Shown here: positions 11,421 through 23,500 of the stretch, one piece after another
Layout: every line of letters begins with the position of its first letter
Numbering within the stretch: the stretch's first letter is position 1
Assembly: GCA_029204045.2 (NCBI GenBank)
Contig: CM055064.1
Span: 5,024,669-5,088,668 of the forward strand
Length of the DNA stretch: 64,000 bases
Origin: Tillandsia leiboldiana
Lineage: Eukaryota > Streptophyta > Magnoliopsida > Poales > Bromeliaceae
Reading direction: 5' to 3'
The notes under the pieces: generated by a model
Database searches by the model: none
What the model was told of the DNA's origin: nothing
Seen by the model: only the letters and a program-made list of their open reading frames with translations
Position numbers and translations under genes: made by a program

Positions 11421-12600
11421 GAGAGCAATTGTTGAACTAATATAATTTCACTCACTCACGGAGTAGGGCATGTTGATCACTATTTGATAAAGTGTAGAAA
11501 ATTTGGTTAGGAAAATAATCGCACTAATTTTGATCGTGATTAAATTATCTAACTATTTTTTGTTTAAAATTGAATAATATAACTTATCTTTATTCGCTAT
11601 TAAAAATTCCAAAATTATAGATGAAAAAAATAATCTGGAAATGTGCGAGGTACTGCCCTAAGACGTATTTCCGTCCTTCGTGCCGATTAATCGGAGACAC
11701 CATCCCAAAATACGACAGGAATTCCTCTTCCTACGAGCACGACCGTGAAAAAAATTAACGGAGTTTCTTTCAACACTCAAAAAATTTAAAACGAAAAAAA
11801 AAAAAATATAAGACAAAGTAAAATAAATATTTCTCTAAATCCTTCTCTTCGCTTCTTGTTTTACGGGGAGTAGACCGTTTGAAAAAAAAACAGCGTACAC
11901 CATATTCAAATTAAAGATTACTTTAATTAGCATGGAGCCATAATTAGCAAAAAAAGAAAAACGCTTCACAGCATAAAGCGTGCGTGAGAAAAACTTCCAC
12001 AATAAAAGCATAGAAAAAACCTACGTAATAAAAACATAAATTAATAAGAATTTAAAATAATTAAATGATAAAATAAATTAAAAATTAATAATAAAAGTAT
12101 TGTTGAAATTTTGAATTTATTCCAACAAATTTATCTGAAAACAAAATTTTAAAAATTTATTTTATGAAAGTACTAAAATTTGAGTAGTCTTGAAAAAATT
12201 ATCCAAAGCAATCGATGGAATTAGAGGACAAATAAAAAGGGCGAATTTCAAAATATTATTAAATAATTTAATTTAATATAATATTAGAGTAGAAGGTTTT
12301 AAATTTTAAAAATATTATTTTTTTGAGCTCAAACGTAAGAACGAGTGTAAAATATAAAAATATAAAAAATAAATTCTGAGGACAATATTTAATATAAAAA
12401 TACAGAAACACTATTTTCTACCTACTTAACTTTTTAAAGAAAAAATAAATTATTTCACATCTTGTCTTATTAAATAAAAATATATCATATTCTACCAGCT
12501 TAAGAATTTTTTTAAAAAATATTTGTTTCATATGCACCTTGTCGAAAAGACTCCATGAAATACACCCAATTTTGGATAAAATTTCCTATATATATATATA
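11421..12600. other. Gene-free stretch
   Basis: Moderately AT-rich with no recognisable protein. 11640-11780 is less AT-rich ('ctaagacgtatttccgtcc', 'gtgccgattaatcggagaca') but gives no identifiable product. A short (TA)n run at 12588-12611 precedes the next MITE. Confidence 0.45.
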
Positions 12601-12603
12601 TAT

Positions 12604-12790
12604 ATATATAGTGCTGGAATGCAATTGATAGTACCAGCCCAACTTTGCCATCCATTTTGTAATTCTTGGATTGCATTGAGATTCGTGAAGGCTCTTTAAT
12701 AAAAAAAAGAGAAAAGAAAAAATTAAAAAAAAAGTAAAAATAGGTGGCAAAGTTGGGCTGGTGCTATCAATAGCATTCCAGCACAACTCT
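12604..12790. mobile_element. Palindromic MITE with long inverted ends
   Basis: About 38 bp of inverted terminal repeat: left gtgctggaatgcaattgata, then 'gtaccagcccaactttgcc'; right 'ggcaaagttgggctggtgc', then 'tatcaatagcattccagcac'. (TA)n runs flank both sides (12588-12611 and 12792-12812). It is related to the 'gctatcgatagca' family by its termini. Confidence 0.85.
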
Positions 12791-13042
12791 ATATATATAT
12801 ATATATATATTAAATCAGATATATTTTTATAAAGTTCAAATTTTTATATTTATTCGTTCAAATGTTTATATTCATGTTTGTCCATCTGATTTATTACTAT
12901 TCGTTCACTGTTTATTTTTTAACAGAATAAATAAAATGTTAATTCTGTCACCATAAATATTTTTCTTTAAAATTTGAAACTGTTAAAATCGTACAAAAAA
13001 TATTCTTTCAAATTTTTTTTCAATGGTAGTCATTTTTTCATT

Positions 13043-13214
13043 GGAAAATGCTATGTGTACACCCGTAAGGGGTGTACATCTCACACCCCCACCCATCTAA
13101 GGGTGGGGGTGTGATGATGGGTCACTTGATGTGACCCGTAAAAGATATCGCCACCATTAAAATGGTGGAGATGTATGATATACACCCCTTCGGGGTATAC
13201 ATGTAGCATTGCTC
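13043..13214. mobile_element. 172-bp MULE-type MITE with perfect 9-bp target duplication
   Basis: The 9-mer TTTTTCATT occurs immediately before (13034-13042) and after (13215-13223) the element. Ends are ggaaaatgctatgtgtacac and 'gtatacatgtagcattgctc'. Internal hairpins include 'cacccccacccatc' and 'gggtgggggtgtg'. A 9-bp duplication is the Mutator-superfamily signature. Relatives lie at 4058-4229 and 41944-42114. Confidence 0.9.
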
Positions 13215-13845
13215 TTTTTCATTTATTAAAAAAAAAAAACTCAATTCACTATTATTGATGTATTCTCTCACTTAAGAATGAGGAAAATAAATAACAAAAA
13301 ATTTTCGAGAGTTTTGACTGAGAAGAAGCTGAAAGAAAACGTTGACTCATCTTTAACTAGAATTAGAACTCATTTTAATATAATTATAATATTAAAAAAG
13401 ATAGAAGGTTAATAAGTTATCTCACTTATTGACTAACTTTAAGTATTTTATTTATGATTAATTGCATTTAAATTATCCTAATTTTTATTAGAGGAGTTTA
13501 TGTACTCACTCAATCAATGAGATTTAAATTGAAGTAAAGTTCAAATAAATTAGAATTTGGATATTTATTTTTGTAGTTGTGGAACAAAAGTAAAATAATG
13601 AAATAGAAGCTCATTTTAATTTTTTTTTCCTACTATTTAGTTAGTGATTCTTTATACATTAATTTGTTAGCTTAGGTTTAGTAGTATTTTTAATAATACA
13701 AGATAGCAAAATGTTAATCTTATATGTAATATACAAATTAATAAAAAATAATTTAATTGTCCATTTGTCAAAAAAAAAAATAATAATAATACAAATGGAA
13801 ATAACACTAAACTACAATGGAAAAAAGGAGAGTCAATTTTTAGGA
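13215..13845. other. AT-rich intergenic stretch
   Basis: No gene or bounded element is visible; long A/T tracts only. An AT-driven minus-strand frame at 13667-13936 has no recognisable domain and runs into the next element. Confidence 0.45.
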
Positions 13846-13849
13846 TTTT

Positions 13850-14600
13850 TTTTAAAAATGATTCTCTAAAATTTTGTATTTTTGAAAATGTTCCTATAAA
13901 ATTTGCATTTACAAAAATGATCTTATACCTCAACATGCGTGTCTAAACAGGCATTTTAGACACGCATGTTGAGTCGATGGACAACCTTTTAATTTTAAAA
14001 TTTGAGTCGGTGAACAACCTTTTAACTTCAAAATTTAAAGTAATTATTTATTTTAATAAATTTATTATACTTTCCAGAAGAATATATAAAGTGTATTTAA
14101 CTGACTTAAATCATAAAAATTAAAAAATTTGATAATAAGATTAAGATTTTAAAAGATAAGTTTAGTTTGTTTTTATCTTTTGATAAAAATTAAAACATTT
14201 GATTTTAAAAGATTTTAAAAGATTTTAATTTGATAAAAATTAAAAGATAAGTTTAGATTTTAAAAGATAAGATTTTAAAAGATAAGTTTAGATTTTAAAA
14301 GATTTTAAAAGATTTTAATTTTATAAAAATTAAAAAATTTGACAATGCGTGTTTAGACACGCGTGACTTGACCTCTTCATTCGCCGTGTCTAAACACGTA
14401 TGTTCAAATTGCGTGTCTAAACACACATGTTCAAATTGCGTGTCTAAACACGTATATTGAGAGTGCGTGTTAAATTCAATCCGAGTCCTCTACCCCCGCT
14501 AACGTGGCGCCCACTTGGCATCCATAGGACCATTTTTACAACTACAAATTTTATAAAATTATTTTCAAAAATATAAAATTTTATTTTAAAAATAAAATTT
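13850..14600. mobile_element. MULE-like element, second member of the 2557-3590 terminal-repeat family
   Basis: The left arm has three blocks like 'aaaattttgtatttttgaaa' and 'aaaatttgcatttacaaaaa', then 'tgatctta'. The right arm is the inverse, with 'aacgtggcgcccacttggca' and 'tccataggaccatttttaca'. Inside are many copies of 'gtgtctaaacacgcatgtt' and a run of 'gattttaaaagataagttta' units (14130-14310). There is no captured gene. Boundaries are approximate and a target duplication is not resolved. Confidence 0.65.
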
Positions 14601-14920
14601 TAAAATAAAAATTTCAAGGGGTGGCCAGAGGCACGGCTTAACCGTGCTCGACTCGTGACTTTTGGGCCGGAGGTTTGGTAGCTTCTTGCTTCGGAGTGAA
14701 TTCCTTTTAGAAACTAAAATTTCCATTTTCTTTGGTGTCTACTTAGACTTTAATTTCACTTATAATGTTAAATAAGTTACTCTGTTTTAGAGCTGTATTT
14801 CTGTATTTTTTCCAACTCCTTGTTGCACTTCTTTATTTTTAATTTTACCTGATGTAGCGTCCAACTTTTATGCGTTGTTCTTTTCTGGTTTTGTTTCCTT
14901 GTTTCAATATCTCTTGCTGT

Positions 14921-16500
14921 AAAATTTTATATTTTTAAAAATAGTTCTACAAACAGGGACGAAGCTATATTAAGGCCCAAAGTGGCCATGGCCCCCCTCA
15001 ACTTTTTAATATTGCTTAATAGTTCTGAGTATCAATTTAATTCTTTTTTTTTTTTTAGATAGTCTAGGCCCCCCTCAACTTTTTAATATTTGGTTAATAA
15101 CTTTTTTGTTCTAATATAATTTTCTTTTTTCTTCTTTGTATGCATTTTAAATAGGTAAAATATATTAAAAGTCTCATACTTATAAGGTATTTTAAAATAC
15201 ATTTCTTAAATCTAAATTTTTGTTTTATATTTTTTAAAAATTTCTAGCTAGTAAGCTATTTTATTTAACAAAATAAAATATTATATTAAATTTAATAGAT
15301 CTTTGATCTACATTAAATTTTATAATTTTATTTATTAAAAATACTAAGAATTTGAACACTAACTGAATTATTGTTAGATTTAGTAAAATTTATAATTATT
15401 TGAATATAATAATATAAATAAAATAATTAAAAATTAAATATATGTAAATTAAAAATTAATTTTAATATTTTTACATTAATTATTAAATTAATAATTTTTA
15501 TTAAAAAAAATTGATTAGATAAAATTATATTTATGTGCTAAAATTTTTATTTGAATATATTTTGGCCCCCCTCGAGATTAAATTCTGGCTTCGTCCCTGT
15601 CTACAAAATTTATAATTACAAAAATGATACTATGGGTGACAACTGGACCCCACGTGTGCGCGCCACGTCAGCAGGGTAGAGGACTCGAATTGAGTTAAAC
15701 AAGCACTTTGAACATGTGTATCTAAACACGTATGTTGAGAGTGCGTGTTTGCGTGTTTAGACACGCACTTTGAACATGCGTGTTTAGACACGCACTTTGA
15801 ACATGCGTGTTTAGACACGTATGTTGAGAGTACGTGTTTGCGTGTTTAGACACGTACTTTGAACACACGCATTTTGAACATGCGTGTTTAGACACGCATT
15901 TTAAACATGCGTGGCGGTTGGAGAGGTCGAGGGACGCGTGTCTAAACACGCATTATCAAATTTTTTTATTTTTATCAAATTAAAATTTTTTAAAATCTTT
16001 TAAAATCTAAACTTATTTTTTAAAATCTTTTAAAATCTTATCTTTTAAAATCTAAACTTATCTTTTAATTTTTATCAAATTAAAATCTTTTAAAATCATT
16101 TTTTTAAAATTTTTATCAAAAGATAAAAACAAACTAAACTTATCTTTTAAAATCTTAATCTTATTATCAAATTTTTTAATTTTTATGATTTAAGTCAGTT
16201 AAATACACTTTATATATTCTTCCGAAAACTATAATAAATTTATTAAAATAAATAATTAATTTAAATTTTAAAGTTAAAAGATTGTTCATTGACTCAAATT
16301 TTAAAATTAAAAGATTTTCCACCGACTCAATATGCGTGTCTAAACACGCATGTTGAGAGTGCGTGTTTAGATAATCCCGCTGACGTGGCGCGCACACGTG
16401 GTGCTTAGTTGGCCGGTATAGGGCTATTTTTGCAAATACAAATTTTATAGGGTCATTTTCAAAAATACAAAATTTTGGAGAGTTATTTTAAAAAAAAATC
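14921..16500. mobile_element. MULE-like element, third member, opposite orientation, left arm split by a hAT insertion
   Basis: The right arm (about 16376-16500) reads 'gacgtggcgcgcacacgtgg', 'ggccggtatagggctatttt', then three AT-rich blocks. The left arm is interrupted: its beginning lies at 14921-14953 and its remainder ('gggtgacaactggaccccac') after 15608. The interior 15960-16230 matches the reverse complement of 14040-14330, so the two elements are inverted relatives about 0.3 kb apart. The interior has dense 'gcgtgtttagacacgcactt' repeats (15700-15960), whose translation as Lys-His-Ala-Cys-Ser is a repeat product. Confidence 0.7.
14954..15599. mobile_element. Non-autonomous hAT element, 646 bp, perfect 8-bp target duplication
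   Basis: TCTACAAA stands on both sides (14946-14953 and 15600-15607). The terminal inverted repeat is CAGGGACGAAGC / GCTTCGTCCCTG. The subterminal 'ggccatggcccccctcaact' block and AT-rich interior match 1-177 and 7656-8298. No transposase is present. Confidence 0.92.
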
Positions 16501-17478
16501 CTTTATAAAATAGCTTTCTAAACTTCAAATTTTATTAGTTAAGTCCAGCCTCTACAATTAGGAGTATTAATCAAGAAATTTTTAGAAGACACCGTTTGAT
16601 TCAAGTTTTTTTTTAAAAAATAAATTTTTATTTTCTTCTTTATACCGAAATATAATTTAAAAAAAAAGAAGAAGAGAATAACATTTTTTTTTTTTTTTTT
16701 TTGAATATAAATCGGTATAAATTTGATACTACTGTTTCAAATTTTTTTGAAGAATAAACTTATTTTCCACTCGAGAACAATTTTGGTTAAAATAAATATA
16801 ATTTTAATTATTATATTAACTATTTAATTAATTTAATATTCTAATTATTTTATTAATTATTAATTAATTAATTTATTAAATTACTTGTGGTTAATTAAAT
16901 TATGAATCAACAGCATACATTGTTAATTATTTTATTTAATTAATATTTAGAAATATCCAGCAATATTCATAATTAATTTGTTAATTAAATAAATTAGATT
17001 GGTTAGGCGTAAAATATATCGTGTATTTATTAAATCGTAGTTTTTTTTTCAAATTTTTTTTTTTATGGATTGGAAGAAAATAGAGTGTTTTCATTTTTCA
17101 CTTTTTTGGTGAAAAACGGAAATTCAAATTACGAAATTTTTTTTTTCCCTACAAACCAAACTCTACAAAATGTATAAAAAATATTTTTGTAACAACATAT
17201 TTTTTACGATTTTGTGAAAAAGTAATTGCCACGTGGACAAAGCGACATTTCGTGGTAAACTTGTGATGAGGTACAGCGTACCGCAATTCGTCGGTCCTAT
17301 TAATAATGAGATGAGATAACTGCGTTGCGTTGCGTTGCGTGGGATCATCGTCGTCTTCGTCTACTACTACTACTAATTAGTAATTACACATACACATTCA
17401 TCCCCCCCCACCACCCCAACTGAGAGAAAGGGAACCCGATCTCTCCCTCCCCCTCTCTCGCTCTCGCTCTCGCGGAGG
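16501..17478. other. AIM1 upstream region
   Basis: 16501-17230 is AT-rich with poly-T runs and no recognised element. From about 17230 base composition becomes more balanced. A short array of 'gcgtt' units (17322-17341) and a (CT)-rich leader (17440-17472) precede the gene. I see no convincing TATA box. Confidence 0.4.
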
Positions 17479-17487
17479 AAACCCTAG
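17479..17487 (+). promoter_or_regulatory. Telo-box (AAACCCTAG) in the AIM1 leader
   Basis: AAACCCTA lies 30 bp before the start codon and follows a CT-rich stretch. Telo-boxes are known in plant promoters and leaders, especially of growth-related genes. Function here is inference from the motif only. Confidence 0.5.
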
Positions 17488-17516
17488 AGATTTGATCCGT
17501 TGAGGTCGCGGAGAGC

Positions 17517-20500
17517 ATGGCCGGGATCCGCGTCTCCATGGAGGTCGGAGGCGACGGGGTCGCCGTCATCACCATCTCCAACTCCCCCGTCAACGCGCTG
17601 CATCCCACGAGTAATCACGATCTCCCCCCCCTCCCCCTTTTTTTTTTTTTAAAATCTCTTTCTCTCTCTTTTTTTTTCTTTTTTTTTTTTTTTTGGGAGT
17701 TCTTATTTGATGTACGTAGCTTAATTGGAGAGGAGAATCCGTGATTTGTGATCTGTAGGTTTTTTTTTTTTTTAAAAAAAAATATTTTTTTATTTTTTAT
17801 TTTATTTTGTTCATGGGAAATGAGAATAATGAAAAGCGTGAAATTTTCATCGAAGTAACTAATTTATTTCAAAATTTCTCAACTAAGTAATCAACTTGAG
17901 CTCTTTTCCGATCGAAGTAACCAATTTTAATCAACTTGAGCGTAAAAGTTTTTTTTTTTTTTTTTTTTTCTTTTTTAGATTTTGTTCATGGGAAAAGAGC
18001 TCGAGAGCCTACTGACGTATAAAAAGCTTAAAATTTTCAACTGATTAATCAATCTATTCTAAAATTACTCAACTTGAACCTTTTCTGTTGTTGCAGTCAA
18101 CGCGTTATTGTCAGGTGATAGAAAAATTATAATTTTTTTTTTTAAAAAAAGTTTCTAAGTTTATTTAAGGATTTGTAACATGGCTCGGTTAAGGTGATCT
18201 ATTAATCTGACAGAAGTTTCAGATGGTGATTTGATATATTTTCACTCCAAGTAGATACTTTGCTGACACTGTTTAGAGAACTTGACATATAATTCATAAT
18301 AGGTGGTTGGTTCATTGATTGTTTGTTTGGTGGTACATTTAAATGTTTTTAAACTTAGGATTGTAATAATCTGCCCAGAGTTGCAGGCCTTTTTCTTCTT
18401 TTATCTGTTTGTTGTTATGTTCCTGATTGATGAACTTCTGGTGGATGTAGTTATCTCTGGATTGAAGCAGAAGTACACAGAAGCAATGAACAGAGCCGAC
18501 GTCAAAGCCGTCGTGCTAACCGGTGAGCTCTCTGAGTTTCTGATTTATTTTTCTGATCTTTAATTTGGGGATGTTTACAGCTTTGAACTGAAGAGTAGTT
18601 ATGGAGAGGATTTTGAAGTTGTTGGTAACTAGGAATTAGACAAAAGGAGATCTTTTATTATTCAGATAAAAATAGAGAGTAGACAACATGTATCCTATTT
18701 TGGCCCTTAACTGCTTTCCTTGGCATGCTTATTGGTTGATTGGGCCAAGCTGAGTATGCTAATTGATATAACATGCTTGGTTTATCGCTCTACGACGGCC
18801 ACAATTGCACAGATACGGATACAGAGATACGGATACGGTGATACGAGTAATTCTTAAAACTTCTAGGATACGATACGCGGGATATACTTGAATAAAATAT
18901 TATTTTAAATATATTTAAATATATATTGATTATATATAATGATATATTGAGAACAATTAGGATATCTGAATTATATTAAGGAATATATTTTGATGTATAT
19001 TAACTTGTATAATTATTTTACATTTGTTTATAAAAAAAAATAATCAATCGTATGAAATAATAATTCAAAAAATATCAACCAACTATCATCCAACTTGATC
19101 AAATATAACAATAGATATTTAGTCGCACAAACTAGATAATTAGTCATTCAACATATATGTATGTTTTATTAGATTCTATTATATAAAACAGTAATAAAAG
19201 AAAATATGATAACAATTTAATTGAAGAAGAAAAAAATTATTCTCTATGAACTTTGTTGATTAATTATAAATTGATAAATTAGATGAAAAAAAAGTAAAAT
19301 ATAAGCGGTAAAAGACTGAACTATAGCTTAATACCGTGTGGAGATAGAACGTGAGGGATCACCTTCAACTATTCAAGTGCAAAAAGTAGAAGAAATGACA
19401 AATTGAAGGAAGATTTGCATTTTTCCCACTCTTTTTCTTATTTCCAATAGGTTTGGATGCGTATTTTTCGAAAAATTTTAAATTCTGATCATTTTAAACC
19501 AAAAAGGAATCTGACCGTATCCCCCCGTATCCCCCCGTATCCCCCCGTGTCCCTCCCGTATCCGAGCCGTATCCGATATTTTTTTTTATTTTTTAAAAAT
19601 ACCGAATACTTCATTCACGTATCGGGCGCGTATCGGTATCCGATACGGATATGACGAGAAATTTGAAGTATCCGTGCTTCATAGACGACGGCATATGACA
19701 TTTTCCCCTAACCTTGCAAAGTATGATCTAGTTCAGTATTTGAGTTTTTACTCTCAGGTGAGACTTTGTCATTATTCTCTTGGTATCCCTCGGTCTATTG
19801 CATCTTTGGCTGGTTCAAGGAAAAAACTACTAAACTGTTATTTTTTGTCTCAGTTTTACTTATAATTGCATCTGATTTTATTTTCACTTTCTCCTATAAA
19901 GGTGACTACGGCAGGTTTTCTGGAGGATTTGATATCAATGTTTTTGCCCAGATACATAAGACCGGTATGCTATCTTTAATCAGTTGCACTATTGGCCCGT
20001 TGTTGTAAGCTAATTCTTGATTATATTCCACCTTTTCTCATGCACTCGTGGCTTGCAGGAGATCTCTCGAGTCTTCCGGATGTATCTGTTGAACTTGTGG
20101 TGAACATAATGGAAGGTGTCTTTTGATGTCTTTTGTCATTACTGTTTAACATTATCCTTTTAATACTATGAGATCACATTTTTATATACATGCCCACCTT
20201 TGCAGATGCTAGGAAGCCTACTGTTGCCGCCATTCAGGGTCTCGCTCTCGGTGGTGGCCTGGAGTTAGCAATGGTTTGTTATCAGTTTCGGTTTAAAATC
20301 TCATTTTTGCAGCAAAATTCTTATGACTTCTGTAAATCCTTTGATCTCCCCAGGGTTGCCACGCTCGCATATCTACCCCGGAAGCTCAACTTGGCTTGCC
20401 AGAATTGACTCTTGGAGTTATTCCTGGATTTGGAGGTAATGATGATTCAGACTTCTGTGGACTGCTTGCCTTTTTCTGTGAAATTCTTTTGCCCGGTCTC

Positions 20501-23500
20501 ACAAAGAACTTGGTTACTTTAAATTTCACAAGGCACCCAGCGTTTGCCAAGGCTCGTGGGGTTGAAAAAAGCCACCGAGATGATGCTGGTGAGTGTTATT
20601 TATGCTAACCACAAGATCATATAACTTATATTTCTTCTCATTCATGGAGTCATCTAATAGTTATTTTCATTCTGGAAGGTTTTCTTGTGATTCTCTTACA
20701 TGAGTCTGACATATAGTTGAAGTTGCTTTTTCCCTTGGCAGTTTTTAGAATTATAGGATAAGTATTTGTTGGAAGAATTCTAGTTCATTGGTTGCAACTT
20801 GCAAGATAGTGAGTATTGATGAAAAGAATGGGCTGTATATAGGAATATCACTCTTCTACTCTATCCTCCTGAAATGCTATCATCTCAGATTAGAGCTTCT
20901 AACGGCGATTTTTTTGTCTTTCTAATTCTAGTTGGGAATCTGACAGATCGCAAGGTGTCTAGTGGAATATTGAAGATATATTTTCATCTATAGTGATTCT
21001 ACCCCCCATCTGATCACTACCTTAGAATTTACTTTTAGGTTATGAGGCAACTATTAACTGCAACAAGGTCAAACCATCACTAATTATACACACACAGATA
21101 GATTGCCATGTATTGTATCTATATAAATATGTATGTCCTATGTACATGCTACTTTCATATATAGAACTATTTGATACTTTGCTTTATCTCGTTAGAGTTG
21201 TTTCCATCAAATGAACTGTGAGTTATAGTTTTCTTTTCATGGACGAGGTTTTAAGTTGACAATAGGACATAAAACGGACTTTTGATGCAGCAATCAAAGT
21301 CGATAAGGGCTACAGAAGGGAAAGAATACGGCCTTATAGATGCCCTTGTCTCTCCAAAAGAGTTGATTGAGATATCACGACATTGGGCTTTAGATATTGC
21401 AGAGCGCCGAAAACCTTGGATTAGTTCTCTCCGTCGAACAGACAGGCTTGGGTCTCTTTCTGAAGCACATCAGATATTGCAAGCTGCAAGGCAGCAGGTT
21501 AAGAGGATAGCTCCTAATATGCCCCAACACCAAGCCTGTCTCGATGCAATCGAAGAGGGTGTTCACTTTGGAGGATATGCTGGTGTTCTAAAGGTATGCA
21601 CGCGTCTCCTTTCTGTTGTATACTACTAGTGCAGTGTTAGTCACTGGACATTTGAATCCATTGCAGCAAGTTTGTTTTTTTATTCATTACACTCTTATTT
21701 GTGGTCATTCAAGTGTTTGTCTACTTGCTGATATTTTAAAGTTTTACTTTTTTCAATATTTTCTCAATTGCCTCACTTTGTTTTTGGAGTATAATTAAAA
21801 ATGTTGATGGTTTTTTTTCCTGAAGTACAATGAGTAAGTTTGAGAAGTATAACATACATAATGAGATTGTCAGTTCTGATGATATGATTAGTTTGTGAAT
21901 TAATTTTTGCACTGCTACTCATTATATTTTCTACATTGTTAACAAGTATTCCATAGTAATCAGTTTTATATGAGCAATTGTTGAGAACCAAAAGAGTCAT
22001 GTCACTTGTAGAAACATGCTTCAGATTATCAGTCTTTGGTCCTGATTATAAGGTTTTTGTACTCTAGTTGCTCATTACGTACATTTAACAAAGTTGATTT
22101 TCTAATGTCAGGAAGCAAAGCTTTTCAAGGAGTTGGTGCTGTCAAGCACCTCAAAGGGGCTTGTTCATGTCTTTTTTGCACAACGTGCTACTTCAAAGGT
22201 TTTGCATTTCAGCTGTTTGTACTTAATGATGCGAGCTAAATTTTCTATTTTTGCCAAATTTTGCCTCATTCCATTTAACTGTATCATTGATTGGTTATGG
22301 ACAGGTACCAAATGTTACTAATGTTGGTCTGAAACCAAGGCAGATAAAGAAAGTTGCTGTGATTGGTGGCGGTCTAATGGGTTCTGGAATAGCGACTGCT
22401 CTTATTCTAAGTAATATTCCTGTAGTGCTCAAGGAGGTTGACCCCAATTTTCTGCAGAGAGGACAAAAAATGATAGCAGGTGTCATTCATAGTTCTTTTT
22501 TAACTTGTCTTTTTTTTTTCGACAACTCTCTTTTATCTGTTATAGTTTTTCTTGACAATAATAGAATTGCTCTTTATAGTTAAGATTTTACGTAATGGAA
22601 TTCTTCTTTATAGTTAATGTTCTACAGTATTTAAAATTTCATTATTCTGAGAAATTTTATCGTTATATTCGTGACAGCAAATCTAGAAGGCTTAGTGAAG
22701 AAAGGTTCATTGACACAGGAAAAGATGAACAAAACCTTATCACTTCTCAAAGGTGCCTTGGATTACTCGGAGTTCAGGAATGTTGATATGGTTATAGAGG
22801 TCATTCTTGCAACTTTTCTTAACATTTTGTTGTGCTAGCGATAATGCAGCATAGTCATAGAAGTTCAGTCACAGCAGATGATGTGTTAGAAAATTTATTC
22901 ATTGCCATGTAAAATGTATAAGAATCAACTTGTTTTTGGTTCTTGTTTGAATGCTAGGATTTTGCCTACAGGTTAAACTGCACAAAAGCTTATTGCACAT
23001 TATTGTGAGTTGATATGTTGAAAACATCATGTGAGGGGTTTTATAAAATTTGAGGCTGTGTGAGGGGATCAAGGCAGTAAACATAGTTTTCAACAGAATT
23101 TCATGTTCACACTGTCGCTAATTGCTGAAAACCTCTTCAGCAGAGGGCATTTATAAATTCTGATTCTACAAATTAATTTTGCAATATTCTGATGTGTTTT
23201 TTTACAACATTTTTGTTTTTTCTTTTTCTACTTTGATATGTTGAAGAGATATTTGCCATTTTTGTAAAAGAATTCTAAATGTTGTTATCTCATCTTATAG
23301 GCTGTCATTGAAAAGATTCCATTGAAACAGTCAATATTTGCTGATATTGAAAAATCCTGCCCTCCACACTGTATTCTGGCCACCAACACTTCCACCATTG
23401 ATCTAGATATTGTTGGAGAGCGGACACGTTCTCAAGATCGGATTATTGGGGCTCATTTTTTCAGGTTTGTTTGCATGTTTTGTATCAGTTACAGTTCATA

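Noticed and set aside
15630..15949. Cys/His/Lys-rich repeat proteins on the minus strand
   Set aside because: They are translations of the 'gcgtgtttagacacgc' repeats of a MULE-like element.
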